Part shown: positions 23,222-34,577 of the stretch, piece after piece
Position numbering within the stretch: position 1 is the stretch's first letter
Layout: each line of letters begins with the position of its first letter
Origin: Rhinopithecus roxellana
Lineage: Eukaryota; Chordata; Mammalia; Primates; Cercopithecidae
Direction of reading: 5' to 3'
DNA: 64,000 nt
NCBI RefSeq assembly: GCF_007565055.1
Contig: NC_044566.1
Coordinates: 58,759,332 to 58,823,331 of the forward strand
The notes under the pieces: model-generated
Databases searched by the model: none
Seen by the model: the letters and a program-made list of their open reading frames with translations, nothing else
Told to the model about the DNA's origin: nothing
Translations under genes and position numbers: made by a program

Positions 23222-23880
23222 TTGACCCTCCACTCCTTCTGAGTCTATAGGAGTCACGGGCACTCTCACTCCCAGATGCCACCACAGGGCTGGTACAGAG
23301 TTTGCATTTGCCAATGCCCAAAAGCACTCGCCCTGGATCCTGTACCTGCTCACCTGCCTGCTCCCCCTCCCATGAGGGGTGGAGTGCAGTAGGTCGAGTG
23401 AGTAGAGTTTGCTCCTGCCAGTGTCCATACACTCCAGTTCCCGCCCATGAAAAAGATCAGGGAAATATCCTGCTTCATTAGGACCCCAAAACCACTACAC
23501 TGAAGGGAGAAGTCAAGCCAAGAGCTGCCTAGGGCCAACCTGCCTCCCTTTCTATTCAAAGTCATTCCTATGCTCACTGAGATAAATGCATATCTGACTG
23601 CCTCCTTTGGAAAGGCTAATCAGAAACTCAAAAGAATGCAGCCATTTATCTCTCACCTTCCTATGAAAAGGAAGCCCCTCCCCACTTTGAGTTGTCCCAT
23701 CTTTCCAGATGGAACCAATGTACATTTTACATATATTGATGGATATCTGGTGCCTCCCTAAAATGTGACTGGACCACCTCGGGCACATGTTAACAGGACC
23801 TCCTGAGGTTTGCATCCTTAACTTTGCCAAAATAAGCTTCCTAAATTGACTGAAACCTGTCTCAGTCATTTTGGGTTAAC
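23222..23880 (+). mobile_element. Second ERV LTR block, 3' end same family as 6244-6389
   Basis: The 3' part (23690-23880) reads 'gacctcctgaggtttgcatc', 'ccaaaataagcttcctaaat' and 'gaaacctgtctcagtcattt', the reverse of 6244-6389. An AATAAG hexamer near 23831 could be the old poly(A) signal. Whether 23222-23440 belongs to this LTR or to the first is not clear. Confidence 0.5.
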
Positions 23881-23914
23881 GTGTGTGTACACATACATAT
23901 ATGTATATATGGTA

Positions 23915-24178
23915 ATAAAATGGTATCGTATTTGCATATAATCTACATATATCCTTCCATGTACTTTAAATTATCTCTAGATTACTTATAATACCTAATA
24001 CAATGTAAATGTTGCAAAAAGAGTTGTTACAGTATAGTAGGATTTTATTTGTATTTTTTTATTGTTGTTTTGTTGTTGTTGTTGTTGTTTTCTCTTTTTT
24101 GAATATGTTTTGATTTAAATTAGCTGAGTACTTGGATACAAAACCCATGGATAAAGAGGGCTGACTGCATACCAAAAC
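23915..24178 (-). mobile_element. MER2 (Tigger-type), second part
   Basis: 'cgtatttgcatataatctac', 'ttatctctagattacttata', 'atacctaatacaatgtaaat' and a final 'agggctgactgcatacc' complete the MER2 begun at 22172. A (TTG)n expansion sits inside (24063-24090). 'ataaaatg' at both break edges suggests a duplicated target. Confidence 0.92.
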
Positions 24179-24252
24179 AGTATATTTTGGGGTACCATAT
24201 GCCGAACTCCTTGACAGTCATATTTTGGGGTGGCATATTCTGGACTCCAATA
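24179..24252. repeat. Short imperfect direct duplication
   Basis: 'atattttggggtaccatatg' and 'catattttggggtggcatat' lead two ~38-bp tandem copies, each ending in 'actcc'. They resemble the outer edge of the ERV1 LTR at 26195, reversed. Confidence 0.5.
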
Positions 24253-24690
24253 ATACATATTTATTTCAGACTAACATAAGATACAAATAAACAAAAACAG
24301 AGAAATAAAAATAACTCATAATCCCATCACCCACAGATAAATACCATTATGTATATAGTCCCCAGGCTTCATTTCTTTTTTCCTAAGAAGGAAATGTGTA
24401 CCGTATTATGTATTTTATAACCTGCTTTTCTTATTTCTCTCCATATATAGAAATATTCTGCCTTTACAACATTTTCAATATCTGTTCCATATTTCCTTGG
24501 AAAGATGTATGCTTTTCTTCTACACATCCCCTTACATTGGACATTCTGTTTAGTTTCAATCTTCTAATAGGATAAGCAATGCTGCATTGAACTTCTTTGT
24601 AGGTAAATCTTAGGACAAATTAATGATTTATGCTGTTCCTTAGGATGTTTTAGAATTGCTGGTTTTAAAATATGCTAATTTTAATCCTTT
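24253..24690 (-). mobile_element. Old L1 (L1M) 3' fragment, antisense
   Basis: 'actcataatcccatcaccca', 'cagataaataccattatg', 'ataacctgcttttcttattt' and 'agcaatgctgcattgaactt' follow the antisense 3' region of old L1. Confidence 0.65.
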
Positions 24691-24934
24691 TGATATTTCC
24701 AGCCTGCTTTATTAAAAGGCAATACTAAAGTGAAATCTCAGCCATACAGTCTACATACCATCACTCCTCTTTAGCCACTTTCTATTTCACAATGAACTCC
24801 TACATTTTCCATACAGCTACTTTGAACTCTAAATACGTTCATCATTTCTCTCAGTACTGCCAATTCTGGTTATTATCATTTTGTTTAATCTTTGGCAATG
24901 CAAGAGTAGGAATTCAACAGAGGGCATTGCAATA

Positions 24935-25090
24935 TTATATGTCCTCTTACTAAATGGAGCATTTAATGAGTACTTGCTCCTCCAAATGTGCACCCGTCGT
25001 GGGACAAACCTGTGCTACATGTTGGATATGAAGGTGGATGTGATGTGGTCACTGCCTCCAGGAAGCTTTAGCTTAAGCTAAAGGCATTAA
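24935..25090 (-). mobile_element. L2 fragment, antisense
   Basis: 'aatgagtacttgctcctcca', 'gtgctacatgttggatatga' and 'cactgcctccaggaagcttt' match the antisense L2 3' end. Confidence 0.55.
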
Positions 25091-26189
25091 GCACCCAAGG
25101 ATGAAGTAGTAGGGGTTTAAGGAGAAGGTATTTTAAAGAAAATCCGTGCAAAACATGTGGTGAGCCACAGGACCACGTGTATTCAAATGTATGCTGTGCA
25201 CTGCTGCTGCTGCTGTTTCATATCACTTGGCACTGCTGAGAAGGCTGGCAGTGAGGTTGGTTACATTTGTCATAAATTGTTCACTTCTGCATAAAGTAAC
25301 GATGGAGCAGCAATTTTTCTTTCCTAATGTTCAGTTACCACTGTCCTTTATGTGAAATGATAACAACGGTCTCTCTCCCATCGGCATCTTTGAAACGCTC
25401 TCCTCCCGTGGAGGCCACTGGCCTGTGGTGGTGCAACAGAGCAGACATGTCATTTTTGTCATCAGGTCACCATGTTCCCTGCAGGTGTGTGGCTCATCAT
25501 AATCCTCTGTACTTGCACTTAATGCTTTTTTTTTTTTGCAAGATTAAAAATGCACATGTAGCACACATCATTAATCCCCAATGTCAGTTAACGGAACTAT
25601 GCGTGTATTTATGCAGCTGCTGACTCCTGAGAAACCCCCTGGGAAAGAAGACAAAAGTTCTGAATGTACTTTTCTGTAATTCAGTAAACATACAGAGTCC
25701 AAATTAAAAAAAAAAAAAAAATTAAGTGTTTTTTTCAACAGCCTTGTCAACAGGGGCAGTGACCACAAACACACTCGTTCATGAAAAGATCTATTTCAAG
25801 TGTTCTCCTGGAAGAAAGAACCAGTATCTGGAATGTAGGCACCATTTGTTCTTTAAACACAATTAAAGTTTTACAGGAATGCAATGCTTTGCACTCGTTA
25901 AAAATATTACAAGTAGAAAAATCTGGAAATAATCCATTCTGTACTGTGTCTTTCTGACTGGAGGTTGCAGGTGGTAGCACCTCCCCTGCCCTGGAGGACT
26001 TCCCTGCTCCACTCAGCTTATCTAATCCCATATGCTTCCTGCCTGGAATCCTCCTGAAGCTGCTTCCATCTTCTACCCCACTTCCACTTGCTAAGCAGCA
26101 TAGTAACGACGGTTCACATCGCCTCCGCTGACTATGTTCATCATCCTGCGAAGTAAATAAATGTGGAGGAAAGGCCCCATTACAGAAGA
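25091..26189. other. Unassigned DNA
   Basis: Contains five CTG units near 25201-25216, a T run (25526-25538) and an A run (25705-25722). The 193-codon minus frame 25747-26328 runs from here into the LTR at 26195. It shows no domain and changes repeat context mid-way, so I do not call it a gene. Confidence 0.4.
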
Positions 26190-26745
26190 TGACGTGCAAA
26201 ATATTGCCACCCCAAAATGTGGCACTTTGACATACTGAGTGAAGCACAGTGAAGGAAACTGAGAAAACCTCAGAAGCAGGACGGTCTCTCCCACCTTCTC
26301 CCACCCCTTCTCCACTACAGTGGGACATAGAAACTGAAATTCCTCTTGTCCCTCTCTCCCCTGAAGTGGGTCATAAAACCTAGGAAGGTTACTCTTGGAC
26401 CTGCTCCCACCCTCCTCCCTTGAAGATTCTCATGTGACAGGTGTCTCGTCCTATAGCTGGATGGAAGGAATGTCACACAGAGAGGCCAAGAGGAATATGA
26501 ATAAGCAGGCCTTGCCAAGTACCCCCTGCTTATTACCATTTGATCATATCCTTTTGTCTCCAATCATACTTCTGCATGACTGGCCATAAAAATACACACT
26601 TTTCCCTGGGTCTTCACGTCTTCGTTACTGAAGGTGCCTACGTCACTTAAAACTTGCATTAAATAAATGTGTTAGGCTTTTGTCTTGCTAATCTGTACTT
26701 TGTTATATGGATCTCAGCCATGAGCTGTGAGGGATAAAGAAAAGA
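26190..26745 (+). mobile_element. ERV1-type LTR (copy 3 of 4)
   Basis: 'ccaccccaaaatgtggcact', 'gacatactgagt' and 'actgagaaaacctcagaagc' reproduce, reversed, the right edge of the LTR at 35090-35660. 'ccataaaaatacac' near 26584 may be the TATA region, AATAAA is at 26662-26667, and 'gctaatctgtactttgttat' followed by 'atctcagccatga' is the U5 end. Confidence 0.65.
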
Positions 26746-26820
26746 TACTACATTTTCTCTTCTACATAGATGAGGAAGTTGCAACTCAGCAAGAATCAGT
26801 GACTTTCCAAGGTCCCATCT
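26746..26820 (-). mobile_element. MIR fragment, antisense
   Basis: 'gatgaggaagttgcaactca' and 'cagtgactttccaaggtccc' match antisense MIR. Short. Confidence 0.45.
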
Positions 26821-27334
26821 TTTCTGAAGAATGCCCCAGGCACCCTGAGTGCACATGCAGAGAACTGAGAGGCCACGGCTCACTCTGCACCCGAATCTGC
26901 AGGAAGAAGGTTCTCTAGGAACCAGTCAAGGGCAAGTGGTAGGACTCTTAGCAATAACCTCTGCTGCAGGGTGGAAGACGCTTCTGCCTGGAAAGCCAGG
27001 GGAGTGAGGGAGGCTGAGTGAGCTTCTCCCCTCCCAACCAACTCACTCCACTCTGTCATCACAGCTCCAGTTGTCTCTTTCAGTTCTCATGAAGAGCTTC
27101 CAATTACATGTTGGCTTATTCTCATTGTTTATAAAGTCTGAGGTGACAGAAAGTCTGTAGATTGTGAAAGATCAGATCCATAATCATCAAAACATACGTG
27201 CCTTGGCGATGTCAGTGTGCAAGAGCAGTACCGTTCGTTCACATACCCTCCTCCTTCTCTAAACCACCCTGTTTCACAGTGAAGCCCCAAATTTTCTATA
27301 TGGCTTGTTTGGACCCTGCATAGGTTCATCATTT
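26821..27334. other. Unassigned DNA
   Basis: GC is higher than nearby. No repeat or gene is recognised. Short frames here are not supported. Confidence 0.4.
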
Positions 27335-27480
27335 CTTGTTTTACCCACTAAGCAAACATTTATGGAGTCATTACTCTGCTGGAGGCTGAGTTTACAAAGA
27401 GTGAAATAAAGCAACATCTCTATCTCTCCCTTTCCCCCTTCTCTTCCCACGGAGAGCTCACAATATAACAGGTTCTCCAG
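27335..27480 (-). mobile_element. L2 fragment, antisense
   Basis: 'aagcaaacatttatggagtc', 'attactctgctggaggctga' and 'acggagagctcacaatataa' match the antisense L2 3' end. Confidence 0.55.
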
Positions 27481-27859
27481 CTTTCTTCTTCCTGGTTGAG
27501 CTGAGCCATTGCAAGTCTCAAGCATCCTAGGGCCTTGCCTGGGACTCTACACACACTGATGAGTGGGTGGAGGCTGAGTTCACTGTCGGTGTGGAGACTA
27601 TGTGGGGCGGTAACACCTGCAGGGGAAGGGGATGGGGTGTCCTGAGTGAGTTACTGGGCTGAGCCACCTAGGAAGGCTAGAGGCTGGAGAGGAGCCATTT
27701 CAGCCTAGGTGGCTGGTGGCATTTGTGGGTAAACTTGGGTGACCAGCAGTATGCAGAACAAATTGCAGAGAAGGGTCAGCCCTGGGATTTCTGATTTGTT
27801 AGCCTGCAAAAAGATGGACAGCCACTCTCACCCCTCATATTTGACCTGTAAAATCGTTT
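27481..27859. other. Unassigned DNA
   Basis: G-rich stretches around 27600-27720. No gene or family is recognised. Confidence 0.4.
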
Positions 27860-28455
27860 AACTAGCTGGCTGGTTTCCACACTTGCTCCTTGTCAGTCTC
27901 TTTGCTACAGGGCAGCCAACATAGCCTAGAAATGCACCAAGCCCTTCTCAATACTTCCATGGACTTCTCACCACAGTTAGAATAAAATCCAGCTTTAACC
28001 TGTACCACAAGGGCCTGAGTTACTTGGCCCTCAGCCTCCATCCCATCTCCTAACACTCCTCTGTCTCCCGCTCAGCCACTTTGGGTCCTTGCTGCCTTCA
28101 AGCACTCCCATCTCATTTTCTTTGTCCAATTCCTCTTCCTTCTAGATGTTCTTGGTTGGATTTAGAACTCAATTCAGATCTCACCTCTTCAGAGTCCCTT
28201 TCTGACCACCACTGTCTAACACTCCCTACCCCCCTTGTCCTCTTCCCCTGCTTTTCAAAAATATATCTCACAGTATTTATCTCTACCTGATTCTATTCTA
28301 TACCCATTTATTGTTTGTCTATCATACCCACTAGAATGTAAGATTCATGAGGGCAGGAGTCTATCCCTAATCACTGTTCTATCTTCAATGCCCAGGACAG
28401 TGCTTTCACAAAGCAGGGGATTGATAAACATATGTTGAATAATTGTGTGAATTAA
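27860..28455 (+). mobile_element. L2 3' region, about 600 bp
   Basis: 'agaataaaatccagctttaa', 'aactcaattcagatctcacc', 'tctgaccaccactgtctaac', 'cactagaatgtaagattcat' and 'gataaacatatgttgaataa' follow the L2 3' end over its full length. Short frames at 28081-28438 are remnants or noise. Confidence 0.9.
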
Positions 28456-28617
28456 CTAACTTGGAAATGCTGTCAGGCTATATTAAAAAAACATAAGTCC
28501 ACTAAGAGATTTGGATTTACACATGTGATCAATTACAGAACAATCCAATCAGCGCATGTGCTGAGCTAGTCCAGCCACTGATTTTAGTTTATCTCCAACT
28601 AACCAGTTTAATGAGAT

Positions 28618-29028
28618 TGTCTTAGTCTGCATGTGTTTCCATAAAGCAATACCTGAGACTGGGTAATTTGCCATGAAAAGAGGTTTATTTGTCTCATGGT
28701 TCTGCAGGCTGTACAAGAAGCATAGAGCCAGCATCTGCATCTGGTGAGGGCCTCAGGCTGCCTCCACTTATGGTGGGAAGTGAGTGCAGAGATCACCTGG
28801 TGAGAGAGGAAGCAGAGGGACAGGAAGAAGGCAGGCTCTTTTTAATAACAAGCTCTCATGGGAATTAATAGAGCAGAAACTCACTCATTACCTGGAAGAT
28901 GGCATGAAGCCATTCATGAGGGATCGGACCTCATGACACAAAAACTTCCCATTAGGCCTCACCTCCAACATTGAGGATTACATTTCAATCTGAGGTTTGA
29001 AGGGTCAAATATCCAAACTACAGCATTA
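28618..29028 (-). mobile_element. MST-type MaLR LTR, antisense
   Basis: 'cttagtctgcatgtgtttcc', 'tacctgagactgggtaattt', 'ggttctgcaggctgtacaag', 'gccattcatgagggatcgga' and 'caaatatccaaactacagca' are the antisense landmarks of MST LTRs. It is nearly complete with no internal sequence, so a solo LTR. Confidence 0.85.
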
Positions 29029-29094
29029 ATTAAAACAATACTAGGAAATTAATTGATTCAGTTTTTGATAAGTACTAAAAAAGATGGCTAACCA

Positions 29095-29620
29095 TGTGCC
29101 ATGAAATTAAATAATGGCAATTCAATGTGTTGTGGGATGCCAGAATGGTTTCCCTGAGGAAGTGACATCTAAGCCAAAGTCAAAAGGGGGAGAAGGAGTT
29201 ATCCAACTTAGGAAGAAGAGATGAGCCTTCCAAGAGGGAAGCAGCACACACAAGGGCCCTGGGGTGGCCTTGAGTTTAGTTTATTGGAGAAAGTGAGAGA
29301 ACAGCCTGTGTGCCTAGGTGAAGAGAAGGAGTGAGTAAGACAGGAAATGAAGCTGACGAAGCTGGGAGGACCCACACAAGCCTCACACATCTGTTTTTAT
29401 GTAGTGTGGAGGAGAGATTGGAATATGGCAAAATTGGAAACAGGAAGACCAATTAGGAGGGTATTGAAGTAATTAAGACAAGATATCATGATAGTTTGGA
29501 CTACTGAAGTGATGGCATAGATGGAGAAACACCGTAGATTCCGAAAGTGATTCAGAGGTAAAATAGGCTGTGTTGGTGACCAGACCTGAGAGAGCAGGGA
29601 AGAAGGAGGTATCAGGAATG
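29095..29620 (-). mobile_element. L2 body fragment, antisense
   Basis: 'tttccctgaggaagtgacat', 'acacaagggccctggggtgg', 'attgaagtaattaagacaag' and 'atagtttggactactgaagt' match antisense L2 ORF/3' sequence, as also at 38480-40560. Confidence 0.6.
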
Positions 29621-29624
29621 CTTC

Positions 29625-30112
29625 CTATCTGCTGTGAGTTTAATTATATGCCCTCTCCAAATTAATGTATTAGGGTTCTAACCCACATCAAAATGTGCCC
29701 TTATTTGGAAACAAGGTTGTTGCAGATGTAATTAGTGAAACCAAGATGAGATTATCCTGGAGTGGGGGGGGGGGGCTCCTAACCTGATATGGCAGGTACT
29801 CTTATGAAGGGGAAATCAGAGCACAGACATGCAGACAGGGAGAACACCCCCCAACACACACACACACACATGAAGGTGAAAGCAGAGATAGGAGTGATCT
29901 TTGCAAGCCAAAGAATGCCAGAGGATTGCCAGCAAACCCCTAGAAACTAGGGGAAAGGCCTGGAGTAGATTCTAACCGGCCTCAGAAGGACACAACCTGG
30001 CCAACACTTTGATCTCTGGAAGCCTCCAGAGCTATGAGACAATACATGTCTGTTTTGTGAGTCATTCAGTTTGGGGTAGTTTGTTACAACATCTGTAGTT
30101 CAAATGAATACA
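29625..30112 (+). mobile_element. MLT1 LTR
   Basis: 'atgccctctccaaattaatg', 'tgcccttatttggaaacaag', 'ttgcagatgtaattagtgaa', 'agcctccagagctatgagac' and 'tagtttgttacaacatctg' follow MLT1. It contains a G11 run (29765-29775) and a short (CA)n (29852-29870). Confidence 0.88.
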
Positions 30113-30391
30113 CTCTCATTTCTCCACACCATGACTCCCCACAGGTTCTATGCTAAAGAACAAGGGACAGCTGGAAATACCTTTCTTCAACTCCTTTATC
30201 CCAACTAAAACCTGTGCCTACCAAAGACCTTCAGAAAGTTTGAGAAATCAAAGGCACAGAGTAGAGAATAACTAATGTATTCATCCATCCATTTGTCTAG
30301 AGATATTCACGCAAGCACTCTGTCTTTGGGATCTACACTCTTCAAGTGCTGGATGAAACTTGAAGTATTATCCACATATATGAAAAAGAGA

Positions 30392-30688
30392 GGCTGGGCA
30401 TGGTGGCTCATGCCTGTAATCCCAGCACTTTGGGAGGCCAAGGCGGATGGATCAAGAGGTCAGGAGTTCAAGACCAGCTTGACCAATATGGTGAAACCCC
30501 ATCTCTACTAAAAATACAAAACTTAGCCAGGCATGGTGGCGCATGCCTGTAGTCCCAGCTACCCGGAAGGCTGAGGCAGGGGACTTGCTTGAACCCAGGC
30601 AGTGGAGGTTGCAGTGAGCCAAGATCACACCACCGCACTCCAGCCTGGGTGACAGAGCGAGACTCCATCTCAAAAAAAACAAAAAAAG
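30392..30688 (+). mobile_element. Alu (AluS-type), full length
   Basis: Both arms and a C-interrupted A tail. Frames at 30275-30727 on both strands are Alu shadows. Confidence 0.95.
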
Positions 30689-32198
30689 ATGCCCTTGTCT
30701 GAGGGTGGTCAGTAAAATTACAGCCAAATTCTTGAATTCAGATGAACAATAGTAAAATTTGGCTGACCTTCAAAAATTGATTCCAAATAGTAATGGCTAC
30801 TATTGTGCAAAGAACTTTCCAGAGAATGTAGTAATAATGCCATAGTTTGAATCAGAAGCTATTTTGCTGGACAGGGCATTCAATAATAGACTTCGGGGAG
30901 CAATCTTAAATAATAAAGGCAAGTAGGCAGGGCAGGATGACTTCATTGTTTCTATCTTCATTTTCTATAAAAGCTCCTTGTGGAGACTTCACAACATGGG
31001 TGGCCAAATTACAACCATTGAATCATACAGTGGAAGATGAATCAAAATGTCATGATTGTTCCTTCTACTCCTATTTCTGACTTTTATTTGCCAATCTTAT
31101 CCACTGGACATTTTTCTACTTAGTATTTGCAGTTAATCTCCATTTTGCAAAGTTTTCTGTTATTGTCTTTGTGCTTAAACTGCAGGAGTGTTAATTAAGA
31201 TACAGAAGCTACAGACAGTCCAGGTTCACACATTTTTCAGTGTCACCATAGAAAGCAGGCTTTCAGCTGCAAACTGCCAAGAGCATTTGCCCAGTTCCCA
31301 TGTGTTTTAGTTAAGTATCACTTTACATTGTTAGCAGGAAATTAGCAGCAAGATTATCCTCACATATTTTCTTTTGAAATGCCTACATTTTGTGTTTAAG
31401 AACTGAGTTTACTTTCCTGGCAACTTTTAAATTGCTTCCTAATCTATTTCTGCAGTTTCAAGTGTCTTACTGGATTGGAGGTCAGAGCCAACCCTAGGGT
31501 TGCTAATTAGCACAAAGCGATGCATGAGAAAGCTTTGAAAAGGTTGTCCTCTCCTAGCCAAATTGGCTTTTCATCAAATATTCATTGATGTCTGATCAAG
31601 CCAAAACAGCCTGCACCAAGGAGAGGGTAGAAACTGGTCCCATCAGAGGGGACCAAGGCTTACAGAGCATGGAAACTCAAATGGAGCCCGTCTTTATTTT
31701 TCTTAGGTCCATCGCAGAAGCACAAGACTCATAAGGCACATGGGCCTGCTGTGGTATCTCCAAAAAAGCCACATCCTGTGGCTCTCATATTCAAATGGTT
31801 ATTTCTGCCTGGAATACAACTAGTGCTTGGTTTAAGGGTTTCAGATTGTATAGCACTGTATACAGAACAGTTGTTGAGGCAAGAAATCATTTCTCAGGTA
31901 AACTTCTTTTCTGGGAAGACTTTCCACAATCCGTTGACCTTTCCATCAAATCCTAGTTCTTTTCTTCTTTAAAATCCTGAGTCTATCAGTCAAATCTCCA
32001 GCAAAGAAAGTCCTTTTCATCTTTTTCTTGCCCCCAATACAAAAATACAGAGATTCATCAGATAGAGGGCGTGAGGGAGGCCACAGTCCTCAGTAAGCAA
32101 AATGAACAGGAAAAGAGAAAATTTTGAGCACACAAGTTTTTTTGTTTGTTCGTTTGTTGTTGTTTTGTCTTAAGAACTCAAGAGGCTGCGGAGAGTTG
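30689..32198. other. Long stretch of unassigned DNA
   Basis: About 1.5 kb without a recognised transposon. The 73-codon frame 31751-31972 shows nothing recognisable. Together with 12.4-14.7 kb and 59-61.5 kb this is mostly unique sequence. Confidence 0.4.
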
Positions 32199-32512
32199 TA
32201 TTTATTTATTTATTTATTTATTTATTTATTTTGAGGCAGAGTGTCACTCTGTCACCCAGGCTGGAGTGCAGTGGCGCAGTCTCGGCTCACTGCAACCTCT
32301 GTCTCCCGGGTTCCAGCAATTCTCCTGACTCAGTCTCCGAGTAGTTGGGATGACAGGTGCCTGCCACCACGCCTGGCTAATTTTTGTATTTTTAGTAGAG
32401 ATAGGGTTTCACCATGATGGCCAGGCTGGTCTCGAATTCCTGACCTCAAGTAATCCGCCTGTCTCAGCCTCCCAAATTGCTGGGACTACAGGCATAAGCC
32501 ACTACATCAGTG
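32199..32512 (-). mobile_element. Alu with a (TTTA)n tail
   Basis: The reversed tail has become nine or so TTTA units (32199-32231), then 'gaggcagagtgtcactctgt' and both arms. The 5' edge is worn ('cactacatcagtga'). Confidence 0.94.
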
Positions 32513-32694
32513 AGTTATTTTTAAGCTGAAGAACTACAGATAAGGTACTGTCATTGCTGCATAAACTGTGGGTTTCAATGTCCCCTCTTCACTCCTCCCA
32601 AGCATAGCCAATAAAATAAGTCTCACACTTGTCTCTGGACCCTCATAAGCTAAGGAGGAGGAAGAGGGTCAGAGATCCCGAAAGCACATGGCCA

Positions 32695-33090
32695 GCAACA
32701 TTGAGGTACATCTGTTTCCTATTGCTGATAGAACAAATTATCACAACTTCAGCAGCTAAAAAACACACAATTATTATCTCAGTTGTGGGGTTAGAAATCC
32801 ACATTTACTTGGTTGTTTTCTTTGCTTTGAGTTACACAAGGAGAAAACCAAAGTGTCAGCAAGTTAGGCTTTTAATTCAAAAGCTCTGGGGCAGAGTCTG
32901 TTTCCAGGCTCATTCAGGTTGCTGGCAGAACTGAGTCCCACCTGGTTGCAGGAAAGAGGGTTGGATTCTCTCTCTGGAGATTTGATGCTTCCAATCTCTT
33001 TGACTCTCTCTTTCAACTTCCTGTCTTGCTTTCCTCTTCTGCTGCATCTCCTTGACTGACTATTTCACCTTTTTCTTCTGCTTCCCGGGT
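32695..33090 (-). mobile_element. MLT1 LTR, antisense, first part
   Basis: 'tttcctattgctgatagaac', 'aaattatcacaacttcagca', 'acaattattatctcagttgt' and the 'cttcctgtcttgctttcctc' run follow antisense MLT1. It breaks off after 'gcttcccgggtaag' and resumes at 33565. Confidence 0.75.
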
Positions 33091-33564
33091 AAGATGTCAG
33101 AGACCTGGCACTGGGAAGTGGTCGACGCACAGGTTAGTAAAAGGAATTTACCAACAACAGTATAGGTTTGAAAAAGGAAAGTGTATTAGGAAGAATGTTG
33201 CAATAGGGTGCAGTGGGATGCGTCAGCGAGAGGACTGAGCGCCCCATGGTGGATTTTCCTTAGGAGCACTTATGGACCTAAGGCAGGAGCTTAGGGTTGC
33301 AAAGTTAGTTTCAGCATGGCATTCCAGAGACACATAGAAATTTTAGTTACATATAAAAGTTGAAAGAGGCCTGGAATCAGATGCTGACTTTAGATACGAG
33401 GGAAGTTTGATTACTTCTAAATTTCTAGATAAGGAGTTTTGCCTCCAGGTGTCCTGTTTGACGGTCACCAGGTGGTCTTCGCTCACTTCTAAATTGCTCA
33501 GATAAGAAGTTTTTGTCTCTGGGGCCTGTTCAATGGTCACCAGATGATTTTTGTTCTTCTCACT
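33091..33564 (-). mobile_element. LTR-like block inserted into MLT1
   Basis: About 470 bp separates the two MLT1 parts. It has 'taaaaggaatttaccaacaa' and 'gaaagtgtattaggaagaat' near the left, plus a tandem-like pair of 'cacttctaaattgctcagat' and 'acttctaaatttctagataa'. I read it as a reversed ERV LTR, family not resolved. Confidence 0.5.
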
Positions 33565-33720
33565 GCCTTTAAGGGTTTAGGTGATTACAATGGGCATACC
33601 TGGATAAAGGAGGATAATAGCCCTATTTTAAGGTCAGCTGATTAGTAACCTTAATTACATCAGCAACATGCCTTTGAAGCAGTACCTAGATTAGTGTTCG
33701 ATTGAATAACCATAGTCTTT
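33565..33720 (-). mobile_element. MLT1 LTR, antisense, second part
   Basis: 'tttaggtgattacaatgggc', 'ctggataaaggaggataata' and 'taaggtcagctgattagtaa' continue the MLT1 copy begun at 32695. Confidence 0.8.
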
Positions 33721-34047
33721 CAGAGATAATTTAGAATCTGCTGCTATATAGAATATAAGGGGGGCATGGCCTTGGGTCATCTGTGCATTAACAGGTTGTT
33801 AAACCAATTCTTCTGCTATCTTAGAGTATCAACAAAGGCCTCAAAAATTGAGAACAAAATAGTAGGTGTCAATATACCTACATGATTTGTTGGAGACATG
33901 TTAAATATTACAAGATAGATTTAGTCAGCATTAGTCCATCACTCATTCCAGTACAATGAGCCTCGAATTCACGGGTAGTGAGGACTGTTTGAGAGGGCGT
34001 TGTCAGTGTGCTTTGTAGGCTGAGTATACTAGCATGCCCAATGAAGG
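33721..34047. other. Unassigned DNA
   Basis: No family is recognised. It may belong to the element that hosts the LTR12 insertion. Confidence 0.35.
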
Positions 34048-34577
34048 TGTGTACAGAGTTGGTTCCTGCCAGTGGGTTCATGGTCTTGCTGACTTCAAGA
34101 ATGGAGCTGCAGACCTTCGCAGTGAGTGTTACAGCTGTTAAAGATGGCATCGACCCAAAGAGTGAGGAGTAGCAAGGTTTGTTGTGAAGAGCAAAAGGAC
34201 AAAGCTTCCACAGCATGGAAGGGAACCCAAGCGGGTTGCCACTGTTGGCTGGGGTGGCCAGCTTTTATTCCCTTATTTATCCCCTCCCATGCTCTGTTTC
34301 TGTCCTGTCAGAATGCCCTTTTTTCAATCCTCCCTGCGACTGGCTACTTTTAGGATCCTGCTGATTGGTGCATTTTACAGAGTGCTGATTGGTGCGTTTT
34401 ACAGAGCACTGATTGGTGCCTTTTATAATCCCCTTGCTAGCTACAGAGCACTGATTGGTGCCTTTTACAATCCTAGCTACAGAGTGCTGATTGGTGTGTT
34501 TTACAATCCTCTTGTAAGACAGAAAAGTTCTCCAAGTCCGCACTCGACCCAGGAAGTCCAGCTGGCGTCACCTCTCA
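34048..34577 (-). mobile_element. HERV9 solo LTR (LTR12-type)
   Basis: On the minus strand it starts TGAGAGGTGACGCCAGCTGG and carries five copies of the CACCAATCAG motif (reversed GATTGG at 34373, 34387, 34411, 34453, 34489). It has 'aataaaagctggccacccca' as TATA region, then 'ccatgctgtggaagctttgt', 'actctttgggtcgatgcc' and a CTCTGTACACA end. It lacks the GC-rich 5' part of LTR12C, so it is a shorter subtype. LTR12 repeats bind NF-Y and can act as promoters. Frames at 34126-34651 merely translate the repeats. Confidence 0.9.

Noticed and set aside
25747..26328. 193-codon minus-strand open frame
   Set aside because: It crosses from unassigned DNA into an ERV1-type LTR, has no recognised domain, and its composition changes at the LTR edge.
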